Shown here: one piece after another, positions 43,661-53,969 of the stretch
Numbering within the stretch: position 1 is the first letter of the stretch
Layout: each line of letters starts with the position of its first letter
DNA from: Flavivirga eckloniae
GTDB lineage: Bacteria; Bacteroidota; Bacteroidia; Flavobacteriales; Flavobacteriaceae
Direction of reading: 5' to 3'
Assembly: GCF_002886045.1 (NCBI RefSeq)
Contig: NZ_CP025791.1
Span: 4,107,001-4,171,000 of the forward strand
Length of the DNA: 64,000 nucleotides
The notes under the pieces: generated by a model
The model's input: the letters and a program-made list of their open reading frames with translations, nothing else
What the model was told of the DNA's origin: nothing
Database searches by the model: none
Program-made: the position numbers and the translations under genes

Positions 43661-45355
43661 CTAGAAATTAGCTATCAGGCTTATATGTATTTTAGAATTG
43701 GAGAGTTTGAATTTTTGGTTTTCACTTTTACCATTTGCATAGTTGAATTTAAATAGTCCTGCTTGTGTAATAATGCCAAAACCGAAGCCGTAGCCAAAAA
43801 GTTTTTCCTTGGTGTCTGAAATTTTATTTTCAAAATAAGCAGCATCAATAATGGAGTGAATGTAGATTGAGTTGTTAAGTTGGTATCTATATTCCGTATT
43901 AATTAAACCGAATAATGAAGAAAATAGGCTGTTTTCTTCAAACCCTCTTATGGAGTTGATGCCTCCAAATCTTAATAATTCGTTTTCGAAATACGTTTTA
44001 GAATTTAAAGCGGCGCCATTTAGTCTAAAAAAAATACTGTTTTTTCTATTTAGATTGAAGATTTTAAAAGCTTCAACTAAAAATTGAGATTGTTCTTCTT
44101 GGGTGTTTTGCGCTTTTCTTTCCCCGAAATTTGTTTCTAAATATACTTTAGAGTTTATTGGAAAAAGGAGACTGTATGGTTGGGGTTTTATAAACTCGTA
44201 TGCTAGTGTGTAAAATTGCGTTTTATAATCTGAAATTGTTAAAGATGTGTTCTCTGTTAAAAGATTGTTTGACTCAGTAGAAAGTAGGCCGGCATAAACT
44301 TTATGTTTCGGGTTTATTTGATAGTGTAGTTTTAGAGATTGATTTACGGTTGTGAATGATGAGTCTTTTTTAAAAATCCGTAAAAGAAGATCGACACCTA
44401 TTGGCGACTTGAATAAATAAGGTAATGTTAAATCGGCTTGAAATGTTTTTTGATCATTCTCATCGCTTTTATATTGCAATCTAAATGCTTCTCCATAGTT
44501 TAAGTTATTGATTAAACTCAAGTTTAGGTACCCGTCAAATTCTATATTATTTGTTTCCTCATTGGTGCCAAAACCTAAAAAGCCATCAAAAGCGTTACTT
44601 TTTGCTTTTTCGAGATACAAGTACAGCGTTGTGGAGTCTTTGGAAAATAATACTTCGGGAGGCTTAATCTCTTTTGCAAACCTAAGGTTGCTTAATTGGC
44701 TGGTCTTGTTTTTAATTTTGGTTAAATCGAAAACTTGGGATGGTTTTATTTTTAAATAATGCTTAAGGTAAGAACTGGGGAATTTTTCATACCCTTTAAT
44801 TATAATATTGTTGATGGTTCTTTTTTTCTCTTTTGATTCGATAATTAGTTTAGCTGATAAATTAGAAGTGTCCTTAATTTTAATATCAGACAAACGTAAT
44901 TTAGAGAATGGTAATCCTTCTTCGGAAATTTTAGTATTGATATAGTTGAGGGTGCTTTCAACTTTACTGAATTCCAATTCAAAATAGTCGTCAAAAACAT
45001 TTTTAGCAAAGGATTCTAAAAGCGAACGCCTAATTTTTGTTTTGTCATAGTGGATATATATGGTATTGAATTTCTTTTTTAAGTGGATTTGTGTTTCGAA
45101 TAGCGAGTCGTTTATTTTGGTAATGTCCTTTAATTCGTTTTCAATATAGCCTATTCTAAAAAGCCTTTTTTGTAATGAGTCTACCTCATGACTAATAGAT
45201 GTGTAATCTTTATGGGTTTTTAAGTAGTTTAAAGAATCAATAGTGTTAGTTTCGCGTTCGGTATTGCCACTAACTTTAAGGTGTAAATTTTGGCAAAACA
45301 GTTCCGAAGAAAAAAGTATATATATAATAAGGAGTAAAAAAGAAGCCTTTTGCAC
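43661..45355 (-). CDS. Omp85/BamA-TamA superfamily outer-membrane protein
   Basis: 564-aa protein. Signal peptide of about 22 residues (LFCQ), a helical stretch, then POTRA-like segments (about residues 100-175 and 178-255, with RTINNIIIKGYEKFPSSYLK). The C-terminal barrel ends in ISLIANF. The family motif is FGGINSIRGFEENSLF (about residue 470), with the conserved RGF. Too short and with too few POTRA domains for BamA, so it is more like TamA or a surface-antigen D15 relative, acting in protein insertion or lipid/polysaccharide export. Orphan gene, divergent from rpsL. Confidence 0.85.
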   Translation of the reverse strand: MQKASFLLLIIYILFSSELFCQNLHLKVSGNTERETNTIDSLNYLKTHKDYTSISHEVDSLQKRLFRIGYIENELKDITKINDSLFETQIHLKKKFNTIYIHYDKTKIRRSLLESFAKNVFDDYFELEFSKVESTLNYINTKISEEGLPFSKLRLSDIKIKDTSNLSAKLIIESKEKKRTINNIIIKGYEKFPSSYLKHYLKIKPSQVFDLTKIKNKTSQLSNLRFAKEIKPPEVLFSKDSTTLYLYLEKAKSNAFDGFLGFGTNEETNNIEFDGYLNLSLINNLNYGEAFRLQYKSDENDQKTFQADLTLPYLFKSPIGVDLLLRIFKKDSSFTTVNQSLKLHYQINPKHKVYAGLLSTESNNLLTENTSLTISDYKTQFYTLAYEFIKPQPYSLLFPINSKVYLETNFGERKAQNTQEEQSQFLVEAFKIFNLNRKNSIFFRLNGAALNSKTYFENELLRFGGINSIRGFEENSLFSSLFGLINTEYRYQLNNSIYIHSIIDAAYFENKISDTKEKLFGYGFGFGIITQAGLFKFNYANGKSENQKFKLSNSKIHISLIANF

Positions 45356-45663
45356 TTTGTAACTATCTATTTATTGTGTAAATCTAACGGAAAACATAGA
45401 CTTAATAATATACATGGTAGGATAATTTTAAAATTCTATTAAAATCGCTTTCATTTTTTATGAAAAAAATATTGGATGGTTTAAGTTGTTTTAGAGACGA
45501 AATGGAATAAAATAAAAAGCTAAATATGGGTATTCCGCATTGGATGAAAAACAAAAAATCATTACGATATGAAAATTAATGAATTAGGATTTGAATTATT
45601 CATTTTAATTTCTACCTTTGCAGCCCTCTTAGAAGAGGATTTTAAAATTTATATATAATATAT
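45356..45663. other. 308-base spacer holding the str-operon promoter
   Basis: The left 230 bases show no gene or strong structure besides a short hairpin near 45455-45475. The right end holds the promoter at 45591-45620 and a leader with CCTCTT/AAGAGG (45625-45638) before rpsL. Confidence 0.6.
45591..45620 (+). promoter_or_regulatory. Promoter of the ribosomal super-operon
   Basis: TTG at 45591-45593 and TACCTTTG at 45613-45620, 19 bases apart: both elements of the Bacteroidota housekeeping promoter at ideal spacing. Transcription should start about 45627, some 37 bases before rpsL. The best promoter in the window. Confidence 0.85.
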
Positions 45664-46038
45664 ATGCCAACAATTTCACAATTAGTAAGAACAGGAAGAG
45701 CCAAAATAACCAAGAAGAGTAAATCGGCTGCTTTAGATTCTTGTCCGCAAAGACGTGGTGTGTGTACTCGTGTTTACACGACAACTCCTAAAAAACCTAA
45801 CTCAGCAATGCGTAAGGTAGCAAGGGTTCGTTTAACAAACGGTAACGAGGTTAATGCATACATTGGTGGAGAAGGACATAATCTACAAGAGCACTCGATA
45901 GTATTGGTTAGAGGTGGAAGGGTAAAAGATTTACCAGGAGTTAGATATCACATCGTTCGTGGTGCTTTAGACACAGCAGGTGTTTCAGGTAGAACACAAC
46001 GTAGATCTAAGTATGGTGCTAAACGCCCTAAGAAGTAA
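45664..46038 (+). CDS. rpsL: 30S ribosomal protein S12
   Basis: Small-subunit decoding-centre protein, 124 aa, the target of streptomycin-resistance mutations. Conserved [14 protein letters not shown] (with the Lys near residue 43) and [17 protein letters not shown] are intact, so no resistance change is evident in these motifs. First gene of the merged str-S10-spc-alpha operon, directly downstream of a strong promoter; rpsG follows 22 bases later. Confidence 0.98.
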   Translation: MPTISQLVRTGRAKITKKSKSAALDSCPQRRGVCTRVYTTTPKKPNSAMRKVARVRLTNGNEVNAYIGGEGHNLQEHSIVLVRGGRVKDLPGVRYHIVRGALDTAGVSGRTQRRSKYGAKRPKK

Positions 46039-46060
46039 TTTAAAACTTTAAGAAGAAGAC

Positions 46061-46537
46061 ATGAGAAAAAGAGCAGCAAAAAAGAGACCGCTTTTACCAG
46101 ATCCACGTTTTAACGATCAGTTAGTAACTCGTTTCGTTAATATGATGATGTGGGATGGAAAGAAGTCTGTAGCTTTTAAAGTATTCTACGATGCCATTGA
46201 CATTGTAGATTCGAAAAAAACTGACGAAGAAAAAACAGCTTTAGAAACTTGGAAAGATGCTTTATCTAATGTGATGCCTCACGTAGAAGTACGTAGTCGT
46301 CGTGTTGGTGGTGCAACATTTCAAATTCCAATGCAAATTCGTCCAGATCGTAAAGTTTCTACTGCAATGAAATGGCTTATTGGCTATGCGCGTAAGAGAA
46401 ACGAAAAATCTATGGCACAACGTTTAGCATCGGAAATTTTAGCAGCAGCTAAAGAAGAAGGCGCGGCAGTTAAGAAAAGAGTTGATACTCACAAAATGGC
46501 AGAAGCAAACAAAGCATTCTCTCACTTTAGATTTTAA
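46061..46537 (+). CDS. rpsG: 30S ribosomal protein S7
   Basis: 158-aa protein that nucleates the 30S head by binding the 3' major domain of 16S rRNA and contacts the E-site tRNA. Typical [19 protein letters not shown] start, then [29 protein letters not shown] and the C-terminal helix ending FSHFRF. It follows rpsL by 22 bases and precedes fusA by 6, as in most str operons. In other bacteria S7 also represses this operon by binding its mRNA; no matching leader structure can be assigned here. Confidence 0.98.
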   Translation: MRKRAAKKRPLLPDPRFNDQLVTRFVNMMMWDGKKSVAFKVFYDAIDIVDSKKTDEEKTALETWKDALSNVMPHVEVRSRRVGGATFQIPMQIRPDRKVSTAMKWLIGYARKRNEKSMAQRLASEILAAAKEEGAAVKKRVDTHKMAEANKAFSHFRF

Positions 46538-46543
46538 TACGAC

Positions 46544-48670
46544 ATGGCAAGAGATTTAAAATACACTAGAAATATTGGTATTGCTGCACATATTGATGCA
46601 GGAAAAACCACTACTACAGAGCGTATCCTTTATTATACAGGTGTGTCTCACAAAATTGGAGAAGTACATGATGGTGCTGCTACAATGGACTGGATGGAGC
46701 AAGAGCAAGAAAGAGGTATTACAATTACTTCTGCAGCTACAACTTGTGAGTGGAAATTCCCAATTGAAAATGGGCAACCTACATCAGAAACAAAAGGATA
46801 TCACTTTAATATAATTGACACACCGGGTCACGTAGATTTTACGGTTGAGGTAAACCGTTCTTTACGTGTACTTGATGGTTTAGTATTCTTATTTAGTGCA
46901 GTTGATGGTGTTGAGCCTCAGTCTGAAACTAACTGGAGACTAGCAGATAACTATAAAGTGCCTAGAATTGGTTTCGTTAATAAAATGGACCGTCAAGGAT
47001 CTAACTTTTTAGGTGTTTGTCAACAAGTAAAAGACATGTTAAAGTCTAATGCTGTGCCAATCGTTTTAAACATTGGAGACGAAGCAGACTTTAAAGGAAT
47101 TATCGATTTAGTGAAAAACCGTGCAATAGTATGGCATGATGAAACTCAAGGAGCAACTTTTGATGTTATCGATATTCCAGAAGATATGAAAGAAGAAGCT
47201 CGTAAGTACCGTGCACTTTTAATTGAAGAAGTTGCAACTTACGATGAGAACCTATTAGAGAAATTCATGGAAGATGAAGATTCTATTACAGAAGAAGAAG
47301 TGCATGCTGCACTTAGAGCTGCTGTTATGGATATGGCTATCATTCCAATGATTTGTGGTTCTGCATTTAAAAATAAAGGAGTACAATTCTTATTAGATGC
47401 TGTATGTCGTTATTTGCCTTCTCCAACAGATAGAGATAATATAGTAGGAACAAACCCAAATACAGGAGAAGAGGCTATTCGTAGACCAGATGCAAAAGAT
47501 CCTTTTTCTGCATTAGCGTTTAAAATTGCTACCGATCCTTTCGTAGGTCGTTTAGCATTCTTTAGAGCTTACTCAGGTAGATTAGATGCGGGTTCTTATA
47601 TCTTGAACAACCGTTCGGGTAAGAAGGAGCGTATTTCTCGTATTTACCAAATGCACTCGAATAAACAAAATGCTATCGATTTTATCGAGGCAGGTGATAT
47701 TGGAGCAGCTGTAGGGTTTAAAGATATCAAGACTGGTGATACTATGTCTGATGAAAAAAATCCTATCGTTTTAGAATCTATGGACTTCCCAGACCCAGTA
47801 ATCGGTATTGCGGTTGAACCTAAAACTAAAGCAGATGTTGATAAGTTAGGTATGTCTTTGGCGAAATTAGCTGAAGAAGATCCAACATTTACAGCAAGAA
47901 CAGACGAAGCTTCAGGACAGACTATTATTTCTGGAATGGGTGAGCTTCACTTAGATATTATTGTAGACCGTCTTAAGCGTGAGTTTAAGGTTGAAGTAAA
48001 CCAAGGTCAACCACAAGTAGAGTACAAAGAAGCTATTACACAACGTGCAGAACACAGAGAAGTTTATAAGAAACAATCTGGTGGACGTGGTAAATTCGCA
48101 GATATTGTATTTACATTGGAACCTGCAGAAGAAGGAAAAACTGGATTAGAATTTATTTCAACAATTAAAGGTGGTAACGTTCCTAAAGAATTTATCCCTT
48201 CAATTGAAAAAGGATTCAAAATGGCTATGCAAAATGGTCCATTGGCAGGATACGAAGTTGATGCTATGAAAGTAACATTAACAGATGGTTCTTACCATGA
48301 TGTGGATTCAGATCAATTATCATTCGAATTGGCTGCAAAACTTGGATTTAAAAATTCTGCAAAAGCTGCAAAAGCAGTAATCATGGAACCTATTATGAAG
48401 CTTGAGGTAATTACTCCTGAAGAAAATATGGGTGATATTGTAGGTGATTTAAATAGAAGAAGAGGTCAGGTAAGCGACATGGGTGACAGAGCTGGTGCAA
48501 AAACTGTAAAAGCAACTGTGCCGCTTTCGGAAATGTTCGGATATGTTACAACATTAAGAACATTATCATCAGGTCGTGCGACATCAACAATGGAATTTTC
48601 ACATTATGCTGAAACACCTTCAAATATATCTGAAGAAGTAATTAAGGCAGCTAAAGGTGTTGAAGCTTAA
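46544..48670 (+). CDS. fusA: Elongation factor G
   Basis: 708-aa translocase GTPase that moves tRNA and mRNA through the ribosome. G1 [20 protein letters not shown] (about residue 14), switch [10 protein letters not shown]3 DTPGHVDF, G4 NKMDRQG, then domains II-V with [18 protein letters not shown] and the C-terminal [18 protein letters not shown]. Length and domain order are normal. Unlike in many bacteria, tuf does not follow; rpsJ comes next after 11 bases, which joins str and S10 clusters. Confidence 0.98.
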   Translation: MARDLKYTRNIGIAAHIDAGKTTTTERILYYTGVSHKIGEVHDGAATMDWMEQEQERGITITSAATTCEWKFPIENGQPTSETKGYHFNIIDTPGHVDFTVEVNRSLRVLDGLVFLFSAVDGVEPQSETNWRLADNYKVPRIGFVNKMDRQGSNFLGVCQQVKDMLKSNAVPIVLNIGDEADFKGIIDLVKNRAIVWHDETQGATFDVIDIPEDMKEEARKYRALLIEEVATYDENLLEKFMEDEDSITEEEVHAALRAAVMDMAIIPMICGSAFKNKGVQFLLDAVCRYLPSPTDRDNIVGTNPNTGEEAIRRPDAKDPFSALAFKIATDPFVGRLAFFRAYSGRLDAGSYILNNRSGKKERISRIYQMHSNKQNAIDFIEAGDIGAAVGFKDIKTGDTMSDEKNPIVLESMDFPDPVIGIAVEPKTKADVDKLGMSLAKLAEEDPTFTARTDEASGQTIISGMGELHLDIIVDRLKREFKVEVNQGQPQVEYKEAITQRAEHREVYKKQSGGRGKFADIVFTLEPAEEGKTGLEFISTIKGGNVPKEFIPSIEKGFKMAMQNGPLAGYEVDAMKVTLTDGSYHDVDSDQLSFELAAKLGFKNSAKAAKAVIMEPIMKLEVITPEENMGDIVGDLNRRRGQVSDMGDRAGAKTVKATVPLSEMFGYVTTLRTLSSGRATSTMEFSHYAETPSNISEEVIKAAKGVEA

Positions 48671-48681
48671 AATCTAAGAAA

Positions 48682-48987
48682 ATGAGTCAAAAAATCAGAA
48701 TAAAATTAAAATCTTACGATCACAATTTAGTAGATAAGTCTGCCGATAAGATTGTAAAAACAGTAAAAAGTACTGGAGCTGTTGTAACTGGACCAATTCC
48801 ATTACCAACACACAAGAAAATTTTCACTGTACTACGTTCTCCACACGTAAACAAGAAATCAAGAGAACAATTTCAATTAAGCTCTTATAAGAGGTTATTA
48901 GATATCTACTCTTCGTCATCAAAAACAATTGATGCGTTAATGAAACTTGAATTACCAAGTGGTGTTGAGGTTGAAATAAAAGTTTAG
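48682..48987 (+). CDS. rpsJ: 30S ribosomal protein S10
   Basis: 101-aa protein of the 30S head, also NusE, which with NusB joins antitermination complexes. Opens with [20 protein letters not shown] and has [25 protein letters not shown], the exposed loop of the family. Follows fusA by 11 bases. Its stop TAG lies in a 15-bp hairpin (48971-49004), and an exceptional 249-base spacer with several palindromes separates it from rplC. Confidence 0.97.
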   Translation: MSQKIRIKLKSYDHNLVDKSADKIVKTVKSTGAVVTGPIPLPTHKKIFTVLRSPHVNKKSREQFQLSSYKRLLDIYSSSSKTIDALMKLELPSGVEVEIKV

Positions 48988-49004
48988 TAAAACTTTTATT
49001 TCAA
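48971..49004 (+). promoter_or_regulatory. 15-bp hairpin over the rpsJ stop codon
   Basis: TTGAAATAAAAGTTT (48971-48985) and AAACTTTTATTTCAA (48990-49004) pair perfectly around a 4-base loop that includes most of the TAG stop. No T-run follows, so it is not a terminator. Possible mRNA-stability or processing element. Confidence 0.65.
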
Positions 49005-49077
49005 TTCCGAACTGGTTTCGGAATCTCTTAAACAAATTTATAAAAAGATCCTGAAACAAGTTCAGGATATACATGTC
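49005..49077. repeat. Palindromic REP-like elements in the rpsJ-rplC spacer
   Basis: TTCCGAA/TTCGGAA (49005-49023) and ATCCTGAA/TTCAGGAT (49048-49068), the second with the core GAAACAAGTTC and a following ACATGTC, as in the spacer at 2433-2522. A further GC-rich imperfect palindrome follows up to 49097. Confidence 0.65.
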
Positions 49078-49114
49078 CCACCGATGCGGTCGCGGGAAAA
49101 ACGGAAAAATACAT

Positions 49115-49151
49115 TTCAGGGACGAAAAGTATTTTGTCCCTGAAGTTTTTT
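49115..49151 (+). terminator. Terminator-like hairpin between rpsJ and rplC
   Basis: TTCAGGGACGAAAA (49115-49128) pairs with TTTTGTCCCTGAA (49132-49144), one bulged base, followed by GTTTTTT. This has the form of an intrinsic terminator or attenuator inside the ribosomal operon, 86 bases before rplC. If it works, part of the transcripts should end here. No promoter box was seen between it and rplC. Confidence 0.6.
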
Positions 49152-49201
49152 AAATAAGTAAATTAATAATTGATTGAAGGTTTTGTTCAGAATAGTTCTG
49201 A

Positions 49202-49233
49202 AATCGTAAATCAACAATCGCAAATCTAAAATT
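49202..49233 (+). repeat. Heptad array with conserved AATC before rplC
   Basis: AATC recurs every 7 bases at 49202, 49209, 49216 and 49223, then AATT at 49230. The free bases differ from unit to unit. The array runs to within three bases of the rplC ATG. Confidence 0.65.
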
Positions 49234-49236
49234 AAA

Positions 49237-49854
49237 ATGTCTGGGTTAATTGGAAAAAAAATCGGTATGACCAGCATCTTTGATGAAAACGGGAAAAACA
49301 TTCCTTGTACAGTAATCGAAGCTGGGCCATGTATCGTTACCCAAGTCAGAACCGAAGAAGTTGATGGCTATGAAGCTGTTCAATTAGGTTTCGATGACGC
49401 GACAGAAAAAAGCGCTACTAAAGCAGACTTAGGTCATGCTAAAAAAGCGGGTACTTCTGTAAAGCGTAAAATCGTCGAATTTAAAGGTTTTGAGGAGGAG
49501 TACAAATTAGGAGATGCTATCACTGTAGAACACTTCAACGAAGGAGAATTTGTTGATATCTCAGGTACATCTAAAGGTAAAGGATTTCAAGGTGTTGTAA
49601 AGCGTCATGGTTTCGGTGGTGTAGGTCAAGCTACTCACGGTCAGCATAACCGTTTAAGAGCGCCAGGATCTATTGGAGCAGCATCTTACCCTGCAAGAGT
49701 TTTTAAAGGCATGAAAATGGCCGGAAGAATGGGTGGAGAGACAGTAAAAGTTCAAAATTTAAAAGTGTTAAAAGTAGTAACTGAAAAGAATCTACTTGTT
49801 GTTAAAGGTTGTGTGCCTGGACATAAAAACGCTTATGTAATTATTAGAAAATAA
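49237..49854 (+). CDS. rplC: 50S ribosomal protein L3
   Basis: 205-aa early-assembly protein at the 3' end region of 23S rRNA near the peptidyl-transferase centre. Opens [19 protein letters not shown] and has [19 protein letters not shown] and [20 protein letters not shown]. At the position of the methylated Gln of E. coli L3 (PrmB target) it has Ser in GAASYP. It begins a tight cluster (L3-L4-L23-L2) after the 249-base spacer. Its stop shares one base with the L4 start, so the two are coupled. Confidence 0.97.
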   Translation: MSGLIGKKIGMTSIFDENGKNIPCTVIEAGPCIVTQVRTEEVDGYEAVQLGFDDATEKSATKADLGHAKKAGTSVKRKIVEFKGFEEEYKLGDAITVEHFNEGEFVDISGTSKGKGFQGVVKRHGFGGVGQATHGQHNRLRAPGSIGAASYPARVFKGMKMAGRMGGETVKVQNLKVLKVVTEKNLLVVKGCVPGHKNAYVIIRK

Positions 49855-50483
49855 TGAAAGTAGCAGTTTTAGATATAAACGGAAAAGACACAGGTAGAAA
49901 GGCAGACCTTTCTAAAGATGTGTTCGCTATTGAGCCTAATAATCACGCTGTATATTTGGATGTTAAACAATATTTAGCAAACCAAAGACAAGGAACTCAC
50001 AAATCTAAAGAAAGAGGAGAGATTGCCGGAAGTACACGTAAGATTAAAAAGCAAAAAGGAACTGGTACGGCAAGAGCAGGTAGTATTAAGTCTGGTGTGT
50101 TTAAAGGAGGAGGCCGTATGTTCGGACCAAGACCAAGAAACTACAGCTTCAAACTTAATAAAAATGTTAAGCGCTTAGCGCGTAAATCTGCATTAAGTAT
50201 CAAAGCAGGAGAGAAGTCAATTACAGTTTTAGAAGACTTTAATTTTGATGCTCCAAAAACTAAAAGTTTTACAGCGATCTTAAAAGCGTTAGAGCTTGAA
50301 AACAAAAAATCTCTGTTTGTGTTGGGTGGGTCAAATAATAACGTATATTTGTCGTCGCGCAATTTAAAAGGGTCTGAGGTTATAACATCTTCAGAATTAA
50401 GCACTTACAAAATTTTAAACGCAAATCAAGTTGTGCTTTTAGAAGGTGCTTTAGAAGGAATTGAAACAAACTTAAGTAAATAA
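49854..50483 (+). CDS. rplD: 50S ribosomal protein L4
   Basis: 209-aa protein lining the exit tunnel through its extended loop, here [11 protein letters not shown] then the loop around [19 protein letters not shown] (about residues 62-80) with conserved basic residues. In E. coli L4 represses the S10 operon by attenuation upstream of rpsJ; here the only terminator-like structure is before L3. One-base overlap with rplC; rplW follows by 7 bases. The identification is secure. Confidence 0.97.
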   Translation: MKVAVLDINGKDTGRKADLSKDVFAIEPNNHAVYLDVKQYLANQRQGTHKSKERGEIAGSTRKIKKQKGTGTARAGSIKSGVFKGGGRMFGPRPRNYSFKLNKNVKRLARKSALSIKAGEKSITVLEDFNFDAPKTKSFTAILKALELENKKSLFVLGGSNNNVYLSSRNLKGSEVITSSELSTYKILNANQVVLLEGALEGIETNLSK

Positions 50484-50490
50484 GAAACAG

Positions 50491-50781
50491 ATGAGTATCT
50501 TAATTAAACCTATAATCACAGAAAAAGCGACTGCTGATAGCGAGTTAAGAAATTGCTATACTTTCGAGGTGAAAACAAAGGCGAACAAGGTAGAAATCAA
50601 AAAAGCAGTTGAAGCTGCTTATGGCGTTTCTGTTGAAAAAGTTCGTACTATAAATGTCCGTCCAGATAGAAGAACCCGTTTTACAAAAACAGGTATTCAA
50701 CATGGTAAAACAAATGCTGTTAAAAAGGCAATTGTACAACTGGCGGAAGGTGAAATGATTGATTTATACAGTAACATGTAA
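50491..50781 (+). CDS. rplW: 50S ribosomal protein L23
   Basis: 96-aa protein at the tunnel exit and docking site for trigger factor and SRP. Conserved IKPIITEKATADSE start and KANKVEIKKAVEAAYGVSVEKVRTINV, followed by the extended basic loop (PDRRTRFTKTG). Lies 7 bases after rplD and 10 before rplB, as in all S10 clusters. Confidence 0.97.
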   Translation: MSILIKPIITEKATADSELRNCYTFEVKTKANKVEIKKAVEAAYGVSVEKVRTINVRPDRRTRFTKTGIQHGKTNAVKKAIVQLAEGEMIDLYSNM

Positions 50782-50791
50782 TTAGACAACA

Positions 50792-51619
50792 ATGTCAGTA
50801 AGAAAATTAAAACCAATCACACCAGGACAGCGATTTAGAGTAGTAAATGGGTATGACGCCATAACTACTGATAAGCCGGAAAAGAGCTTGCTCGTTCCGA
50901 ATAAAAAGTCTGGTGGTAGAAACAGTCAAGGAAAAATGACCATGCGCTACATAGGTGGTGGTCATAAAAGAAAGTATCGTATTATCGATTTTAAGCGTAA
51001 CAAAACTGGAATCCCAGCAGAAGTTAAGTCTATCGAATACGATCCAAACAGAACCGCTTTTATCGCATTATTGAATTATCAAGATGGTGAGAAAAGATAT
51101 ATAATTGCTCAAAATGGTTTACAGGTTGGGCAAAAAGTGGTATCTGGTTTAGAAGGTGTTGCTCCAGAAATAGGAAATGCAATGCCGTTAAGTGAAATTC
51201 CATTGGGAACTATTATTTCTTGTGTAGAATTACGTCCAGGACAAGGAGCTGTTATGGCTCGTAGTGCAGGTGCTTTTGCTCAGTTAATGGCAAGAGATGG
51301 TAAATTTGCTACCGTAAAATTACCTTCAGGTGAAACAAGATTGGTTCTTGTTAACTGTATGGCTACCATAGGAGTTGTTTCTAATTCCGATCACCAGTTA
51401 TTAGTTGGTGGTAAAGCAGGTAGAACAAGATGGTTAGGTAGAAGACCACGTACTAGACCAGTAGTTATGAATCCAGTTGATCATCCAATGGGTGGTGGTG
51501 AAGGTAAATCTTCAGGAGGACACCCACGTTCAAGAAACGGTATTCCAGCTAAAGGATTTAGAACACGTTCTAAAACAAAAGCAAGTAATAAATATATTGT
51601 AGAACGTAGAAAGAAATAA
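50792..51619 (+). CDS. rplB: 50S ribosomal protein L2
   Basis: 275-aa protein close to the peptidyl-transferase centre. The C-terminal [19 protein letters not shown] carries the catalytically important His (in VDHPMG, about residue 230). The middle has the SH3-like core with [19 protein letters not shown]. Normal length. rpsS follows 3 bases downstream. Confidence 0.98.
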   Translation: MSVRKLKPITPGQRFRVVNGYDAITTDKPEKSLLVPNKKSGGRNSQGKMTMRYIGGGHKRKYRIIDFKRNKTGIPAEVKSIEYDPNRTAFIALLNYQDGEKRYIIAQNGLQVGQKVVSGLEGVAPEIGNAMPLSEIPLGTIISCVELRPGQGAVMARSAGAFAQLMARDGKFATVKLPSGETRLVLVNCMATIGVVSNSDHQLLVGGKAGRTRWLGRRPRTRPVVMNPVDHPMGGGEGKSSGGHPRSRNGIPAKGFRTRSKTKASNKYIVERRKK

Positions 51620-51622
51620 GAC

Positions 51623-51901
51623 ATGGCAAGATCATTAAAAAAAGGACCTTACGTTCATTATAAATTAGAGAAGAAAGTAGCTGCTAATGTTGAATCTAAC
51701 AAGAAAACAGTAATCAAAACTTGGTCTAGAGCCAGTATGATTACTCCAGATTTTGTAGGGCAAACAATCGCAGTACACAATGGCCGTCAATTTGTACCAG
51801 TTTATGTTACAGAAAACATGGTAGGTCATAAGTTAGGAGAATTTTCACCAACGCGTTCATTCCGTGGACATGCAGGTGCTAAAAATAAAGGTAAAAAGTA
51901 G
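51623..51901 (+). CDS. rpsS: 30S ribosomal protein S19
   Basis: 92-aa head protein that forms a pair with S13 and contacts t[22 protein letters not shown] start, then [24 protein letters not shown] and the conserved [15 protein letters not shown]. Three bases after rplB and six before rplV. Confidence 0.97.
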   Translation: MARSLKKGPYVHYKLEKKVAANVESNKKTVIKTWSRASMITPDFVGQTIAVHNGRQFVPVYVTENMVGHKLGEFSPTRSFRGHAGAKNKGKK

Positions 51902-51907
51902 TAAGCT

Positions 51908-52315
51908 ATGGGAAGTCGTAAAAAACAAATGGCAGACGCTATTAAGGAAGCTAAAAAGCACGTTGCTTTTGCGAAACTTAATAATTGTCCTACATCACCA
52001 AGAAAAATGCGCTTAGTAGCCGATTTAGTAAGAGGTGAAAAGGTAGAACATGCACTTAATATCTTAAAATTTAGCCAAAAAGAAGCTTCTGGTCGTTTAG
52101 AGAAATTGTTATTGTCTGCAATTGCAAACTGGCAATCTAAAAACGAAGAGGCTAATATAGAAGAGGCTGAATTATTTGTAAAAGAGATTAGAGTTGACAG
52201 CGGATCAATGTTAAAAAGATTACGTCCGGCACCTCAAGGTCGTGCACACAGAATAAGAAAACGTTCTAACCACGTTACATTAGTAGTTGGAGCTAACAAT
52301 AACACACAAAGCTAA
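51908..52315 (+). CDS. rplV: 50S ribosomal protein L22
   Basis: 135-aa exit-tunnel protein. It has a 15-residue basic N-terminal extension ([15 protein letters not shown]) before the usual start region. The core has [19 protein letters not shown], and the tunnel hairpin is near [19 protein letters not shown], where macrolide-resistance changes occur. The hairpin appears complete, without the deletion known from resistant strains. Between rpsS and rpsC at short spacing. Confidence 0.96.
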   Translation: MGSRKKQMADAIKEAKKHVAFAKLNNCPTSPRKMRLVADLVRGEKVEHALNILKFSQKEASGRLEKLLLSAIANWQSKNEEANIEEAELFVKEIRVDSGSMLKRLRPAPQGRAHRIRKRSNHVTLVVGANNNTQS

Positions 52316-52324
52316 GATAGAAGT

Positions 52325-53050
52325 ATGGGACAAAAAACAAATCCAATCGGAAATCGCTTAGGTATTATCAGAGGATGGGAATCTAACTGGTACGGAGGTA
52401 ATGATTATGGAGATAAGCTTGCCGAAGATGATAAAATTAGAAAATACGTTCACGCACGTTTATCTAAAGCTAGTGTAAGTAGAGTAATTATTGAAAGAAC
52501 TTTAAAGCTTGTAACCGTTACTATCACAACGGCTCGCCCAGGTATCATTATTGGTAAAGGCGGTCAAGAGGTAGACAAGTTAAAAGAAGAGCTTAAGAAA
52601 ATTACCGGGAAAGAAGTTCAGATTAACATCTTTGAAATTAAAAGACCTGAACTAGATGCATTTTTAGTAGCATCAAGCATTGCGCGTCAAATTGAAAACA
52701 GAATTTCATACAGACGTGCAATTAAAATGGCTATCGCTGCTACTATGCGTATGAATGCAGAAGGAATTAAAATCCAGATTAGTGGTCGTTTAAATGGTGC
52801 TGAAATGGCACGTAGTGAGCACTACAAAGAAGGACGTATTCCTTTATCAACCTTTAGAGCCGATATTGATTATGCTTTAGTTGAAGCACATACTACTTAT
52901 GGTAGATTAGGTGTTAAAGTATGGATCATGAAAGGTGAAGTATATGGTAAAAGAGAACTTTCTCCGCTAGTTGGATTATCCAAAAAGCAAGGAAAAGGTG
53001 GAGCCGGAGGACGTGGTGGAAATAAGTCTAACCAACGTCGTAGAAAGTAA
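52325..53050 (+). CDS. rpsC: 30S ribosomal protein S3
   Basis: 241-aa protein with KH domain ([20 protein letters not shown], about residues 77-97) and the C-terminal mRNA-entry domain ([20 protein letters not shown]). The basic tail ends in [14 protein letters not shown]. Located between L22 and L16 as in every S10 operon; 22 bases separate it from rplP. Confidence 0.97.
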   Translation: MGQKTNPIGNRLGIIRGWESNWYGGNDYGDKLAEDDKIRKYVHARLSKASVSRVIIERTLKLVTVTITTARPGIIIGKGGQEVDKLKEELKKITGKEVQINIFEIKRPELDAFLVASSIARQIENRISYRRAIKMAIAATMRMNAEGIKIQISGRLNGAEMARSEHYKEGRIPLSTFRADIDYALVEAHTTYGRLGVKVWIMKGEVYGKRELSPLVGLSKKQGKGGAGGRGGNKSNQRRRK

Positions 53051-53072
53051 TTTTTTATAAAGTAAAGAAAAA

Positions 53073-53492
53073 ATGTTACAGCCTAAAAGAACAAAATTTC
53101 GTAAGCAACAGAAAGGACGTATGAAAGGTCTCTCTGGAAGAGGGCATCAACTTTCTAACGGTACTTTTGGAATAAAAGCACTAGACTCTAAGTTTATAAC
53201 ATCTCGTCAAATAGAAGCTGCACGTATTGCTGCTACACGTTACATGAAAAGAGAAGGGCAACTTTGGATTAAAATATTTCCAGACAAGCCTATTACAAAA
53301 AAGCCTCTTGAAGTACGTATGGGTAAAGGTAAAGGTGCTGTTGAGTATTGGGTTGCTGTTGTAAAACCAGGACGTGTTTTATTTGAAGTTGGTGGTGTGC
53401 CATTAGACGTAGCTAAAGAAGCATTACGTTTAGCAGCACAAAAGCTACCTGTAAAAACTAAGTTTTTAATTGCTCGCGATTACGAAGCATAA
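53073..53492 (+). CDS. rplP: 50S ribosomal protein L16
   Basis: 139-aa protein that stabilises the A-site region and tRNA binding. [19 protein letters not shown] start, [22 protein letters not shown], and [18 protein letters not shown] are typical. Follows rpsC by 22 bases and precedes rpmC by 13. Confidence 0.97.
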   Translation: MLQPKRTKFRKQQKGRMKGLSGRGHQLSNGTFGIKALDSKFITSRQIEAARIAATRYMKREGQLWIKIFPDKPITKKPLEVRMGKGKGAVEYWVAVVKPGRVLFEVGGVPLDVAKEALRLAAQKLPVKTKFLIARDYEA

Positions 53493-53505
53493 TTTATTTG
53501 ATATT

Positions 53506-53697
53506 ATGAAACAATCAGAAATTAAAGAATTATCAACAGCTGAGTTACAAGAAAAACTTGGTGAGACTAAAAAAAGTTATTCAGACCTAAAAATGGCTCA
53601 TGCAATATCTCCTTTAGAGAATCCAATTCAGTTACGTACTATCAGACGTACCGTGGCTAGAATTGCGACAGAACTAACTAAAAGAGAATTACAATAA
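53506..53697 (+). CDS. rpmC: 50S ribosomal protein L29
   Basis: 63-aa two-helix protein beside the tunnel exit, next to L23. The ATG at 53506 gives MKQSEIKELSTAELQEKLGE, the proper N-terminus; an in-frame ATG at 53470 inside rplP is not used. Typical RTIRRTVARIATELTKREL end. Confidence 0.95.
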   Translation: MKQSEIKELSTAELQEKLGETKKSYSDLKMAHAISPLENPIQLRTIRRTVARIATELTKRELQ

Positions 53698-53709
53698 TTC
53701 TGCTGAAAG

Positions 53710-53967
53710 ATGGAAACAAGAAATTTAAGAAAAGAACGTATAGGAGTTGTTACTAGTAACAAAATGCAGAAATCTATTGTGGTTTCTGAAGTTAAAAAAG
53801 TGAAACACCCTATGTATGGTAAGTTCGTGTTAAAGACAAAAAAGTATGTTGCACACGACGAGACAAACGATTGTAACATTGGAGATACTGTAAAGATCAT
53901 GGAAACAAGACCTTTAAGTAAATCTAAATGTTGGAGATTAGTTGAAATCATAGAAAGAGCTAAATAA
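53710..53967 (+). CDS. rpsQ: 30S ribosomal protein S17
   Basis: 85-aa OB-fold protein, early binder of 16S r[25 protein letters not shown] and [22 protein letters not shown] are conserved. It sits 12 bases after rpmC and 2 before rplN. Confidence 0.96.
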   Translation: METRNLRKERIGVVTSNKMQKSIVVSEVKKVKHPMYGKFVLKTKKYVAHDETNDCNIGDTVKIMETRPLSKSKCWRLVEIIERAK

Positions 53968-53969
53968 TT

